NCBI RefSeq assembly: GCF_013694095.1
Contig: NZ_JACEFB010000008.1
Span: forward strand, 62,001-126,000
Length of the DNA: 64,000 nt
Origin: Thermogemmata fonticola
GTDB taxonomy: Bacteria > Planctomycetota > Planctomycetia > Gemmatales > Gemmataceae
Reading direction: 5' to 3'
Below, one piece after another: positions 61,998-64,000 of this stretch. Within the stretch, counting starts at the first letter, position 1. The number at the start of each line of letters is the position of its first letter. Below the pieces are notes generated by a model that was given only the letters and a program-made list of their open reading frames with translations, did no database searches and was not told the DNA's origin. Made by a program: the position numbers and the translations under genes.

Positions 61998-62912
61998 TCA
62001 GTCAGCGGAATGAAAGGAGACGGTTTTGGAGGGGGCGAGGCCGGTCACACTTTTTCCGATCAGCCAGCAAGGGAAGTTTGAGGATTGGACATGGCCGTCG
62101 GCGTAAAGAATGTTGCAACCGTAGGGATGGCCGATGTAGGGAGAGGACCCACTTCTCGGATTCGAGACCCCGGCAGGACATGGGCGGGGAGCATACCAAT
62201 CTTCAAGGGGCTGGCCGTAAAGGGGAGAGAGCCGGCGGACAGCGTCCCTCTGGTCAGGGCGTCCGGCCATGGTCCAGTATGATACGTAAATCGAGGAAAT
62301 GTCCGCGGAGTGAATAACGACCGGCTGAAGCGGGAAGGAAGTATTTTCCGGACTGGCGGTCAGAGAACAAAAAACCACAGGCAGGCAGGAGGAGACGGCC
62401 TCCGCAGAGGGCCAGGAGGCGTAAGGAAGCGAGGGTTCCGCCAGCGGGCTAAAGGCCGCCAGAGAGGGAACGCTCGACCCATGGGCATTCTGCTGGACGT
62501 AGGAGAGGCGAAGCGTGTTCTGGCAGGCGAGCCAGTCATGGCGGGCGCGCAACTTGCCCACAGCAGACAGGAACAGACCGCTAGCCAGGATCAGAATGCA
62601 GCCGGCCACGAGGATATCGGGCCGGAAGCGCCCGCCTGTGATGCGCCAATCGGGCAAGGTCCGCGGTGCTCGTGGCAAAGTGCGGGAGGGGTGCGGCCAG
62701 AGGTCCTGAAGGCGTGCCAAGGTCCGCTCTGCCAGTCCCTGGCGCGGAAGGACAAGGCGCTGGCGCTCTCGTTCCAGAGGCTGGAGCTTGCGCCGCAGAC
62801 GTTCCAGGCGTGCAGCCAAGGCGCCATCCGCCTGCAAACGAGCTTCCAACTGCCGAGCCTCCGCCTCGGAGAGTTGGTGCAACAGGTAATCCAGCAGAAC
62901 TTCGTCACGCAT
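61998..62912 (-). CDS. Putative transmembrane anti-sigma factor with DUF1559-like outer domain
   Basis: A 304-residue protein. The N-terminus MRDEVLLDYLLHQLSEAEAR is the helical start typical of planctomycete anti-sigma factors, followed by a Leu/Arg-rich helix. One transmembrane helix lies at 98-118 (PDILVAGCILILASGLFLSA). The outer part begins LACQNTLRLSYVQQNA, close to the C-x-NNLK-x-LGLALHNY element of DUF1559 proteins, and ends with GHPYGCNILYADGHVQ at 261-276, matching the H-x9-DG motif of the two DUF1559 proteins in this window. It lies 105 bases downstream of the ECF sigma gene on the same strand, as expected for its regulator. Confidence 0.78.
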   Translation of the reverse strand: MRDEVLLDYLLHQLSEAEARQLEARLQADGALAARLERLRRKLQPLERERQRLVLPRQGLAERTLARLQDLWPHPSRTLPRAPRTLPDWRITGGRFRPDILVAGCILILASGLFLSAVGKLRARHDWLACQNTLRLSYVQQNAHGSSVPSLAAFSPLAEPSLPYASWPSAEAVSSCLPVVFCSLTASPENTSFPLQPVVIHSADISSIYVSYWTMAGRPDQRDAVRRLSPLYGQPLEDWYAPRPCPAGVSNPRSGSSPYIGHPYGCNILYADGHVQSSNFPCWLIGKSVTGLAPSKTVSFHSAD

Positions 62913-63017
62913 AAATGTATCGCAGTTTCCACGGGCGATGCTTGCAGTTACCCTACAATGGCGTGGCGGCGAGGCCTTGTTCTTTGTGCCCTCCGAGCCG
63001 CACAAGGGGAAAGCCTT

Positions 63018-63725
63018 TCACAAGGGGGAAGAGGCGGCAGCAGCGGAGCGGGGGCGCGGCCAGGGCACCCTCAGCGGGTCCGCCGGCTGCTGGGCCGAGT
63101 GCCGGGGCGCATCAAAAGCCGAGCAGGCCTCGAGGAGTTTCTTCAAGGCCGCATGCAAGCGGGATTTCACCGTGCCGATGGGAATGCCGAGCACCTCGGC
63201 AGCTTCGTGGTACTTCAAGCCTTGGAAATACACCAGCAACACGACACTCCGCAGGAGGGGGGGCAGGTTTGCCACCGCTTGGCGGACTAAAGTCCGCTGC
63301 TCCGCGCGCTCCAAAAGGTCCAACGGTCCGTCCGTCTCGTCGGCGGCGACCAGGTCCCAGCCGCAGACCGCCGCTTCGTCGTCTCCCATTCGTTCCTCCC
63401 ACAGCCCGGCGCGATCTCGCCGCCGCTGCAACCGCCGCAAGGCATCGATCGCCTGGTGGGTGGCGATGGCGTAAAGCCAGGGGCGCGCCGCCCGGCCCGG
63501 CTCATACTGGTCGATCTTCAGAAACACTTGCAAGAAGGTGTTCTGAAACACATCCTCCGCCAGCTCATCGTCGTTGAGATAGCGGCAGAGATACCCGAAC
63601 AATTCCCGCTCATAACGGCGCACCAGCAAGTCCAGCGCGGCCGGCTCGCCGCGTTGCAGGCGCAACAACAATTCTTCATCCGACGGTGCCGATTGCACAA
63701 TCGCCCCCACTCCCACTCTCCACAC
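63018..63725 (-). CDS. RNA polymerase ECF sigma factor
   Basis: A 235-residue sigma-70-family factor of the ECF type. Region 2 includes LFGYLCRYLNDDELAEDVFQNTFLQVFLK and PWLYAIATHQAIDALRR (about 43-97), and region 4 is LPPLLRSVVLLVYFQGLKYHEAAEVLGI followed by GTVKSRLHAALKKLLE. It directs RNA polymerase to a small regulon and is expected to be held by the downstream putative anti-sigma factor. The start is uncertain: GTG at 63725, or GTG at 63698 with GGGAGTGGGGG upstream. The C-terminal tail of about 35 residues is Pro/Arg-rich. Confidence 0.94.
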   Translation of the reverse strand: MWRVGVGAIVQSAPSDEELLLRLQRGEPAALDLLVRRYERELFGYLCRYLNDDELAEDVFQNTFLQVFLKIDQYEPGRAARPWLYAIATHQAIDALRRLQRRRDRAGLWEERMGDDEAAVCGWDLVAADETDGPLDLLERAEQRTLVRQAVANLPPLLRSVVLLVYFQGLKYHEAAEVLGIPIGTVKSRLHAALKKLLEACSAFDAPRHSAQQPADPLRVPWPRPRSAAAASSPL

Positions 63726-64000
63726 ATGGCTACGCTCAGGGAGCCGCCAGGGTTCGCTCAGTCCAATCCGTTTTCCTCAACTCTGGCGGACTGTTCTTCC
63801 TTCCAGCCCGATCTTTGTTAGGCCATCTTTCCCGTCTCTTCCATGTCAGGAATCAAACCCATAGCTTCTCTCGCTCAAGTCCGCCTTTATCTGCGCTCAA
63901 GCTCGTCTTCTATCCAGCCGCGGTTCCCTGAGCCAATCGGAAAACTCTTGTCGATCGTTCCTTCAGAACTCACCCTCAGACTCATTCTAAAGAGGAAAAG
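63726..64000. other. Region upstream of the ECF sigma gene
   Basis: No gene is supported in the last 275 bases. They should carry the promoter of the sigma/anti-sigma pair, but no clear -35/-10 is seen. Confidence 0.35.

Overview
The window looks like one chromosomal stretch of a planctomycete, most likely a Gemmataceae-type bacterium. It is GC-rich. It carries gene families typical of that phylum: two prepilin-like DUF1559 proteins with a conserved '[10 protein letters not shown]' N-terminus, three Tat-exported Gfo/Idh/MocA oxidoreductases (one broken), an FGE/SUMF1-domain protein and a type I sulfatase, a 1510-residue CxxCH 'PVC-type' haem protein, a Tyr-rich secreted repeat protein, and an ECF sigma factor with its partner. 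The assignment rests on gene content and motifs only; no 16S or other marker was available. I saw no rRNA, tRNA, CRISPR array, transposase, integrase or phage gene.

Layout. 1-9 kb: envelope and periplasmic functions (secreted unknown, TatA, EEP nuclease/phosphatase, Gfo/Idh, ApbE, FGE-like, second Gfo/Idh), ending in a strong hairpin and a low-GC island. 9-18.6 kb: MutS, a secreted protein with a pseudopilin-like tail, VanZ-like protein, Ser/Thr kinase, 2Fe-2S ferredoxin, branched-chain aminotransferase and a TIM-barrel isomerase. 18.8-25 kb: GspF-like protein, DUF309, thiol peroxidase, a Tyr-rich secreted protein and a large unknown membrane protein, with several intergenic minisatellites. 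25-30.4 kb: an oxidoreductase gene interrupted by an in-frame TGA, CarA, a Cys-rich exported protein and DUF1559 no. 1. 30.5-44.3 kb: topoisomerase I, a PpiD-like anchored protein, the giant haem protein, a sulfatase and DUF1559 no. 2 with a clear sigma70-type promoter. 44.4-57.5 kb: amidohydrolase, GSAM-like aminotransferase, zincin, QueA, several small exported proteins, a NagB/PIG-L fusion, FAH-family protein and an S41-like protein without its catalytic dyad. 57.9-64 kb: signalling genes (STAS antagonist, RsbW-like kinase, HAD phosphatase, FHA-GAF-HD-GYP regulator, and an ECF sigma factor with a membrane partner whose outer part resembles DUF1559 proteins).

How they fit together. Tat translocase and Tat-type oxidoreductases, the sulfatase, NagB/PIG-L and the haem protein suggest periplasmic breakdown of sulfated or amino-sugar polymers, as is common in planctomycetes. 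MutS, TopA, CarA, IlvE and QueA are housekeeping genes. Transcription units are short, usually one or two genes. The most unusual features are: the putative anti-sigma/pseudopilin chimera; the catalytically dead-looking S41 protein; the NagB domain lacking its usual Asp; the TGA in place of a conserved Trp; and at least five independent short-period minisatellites between genes, three of which share a GGGAnCnAGG-like core.
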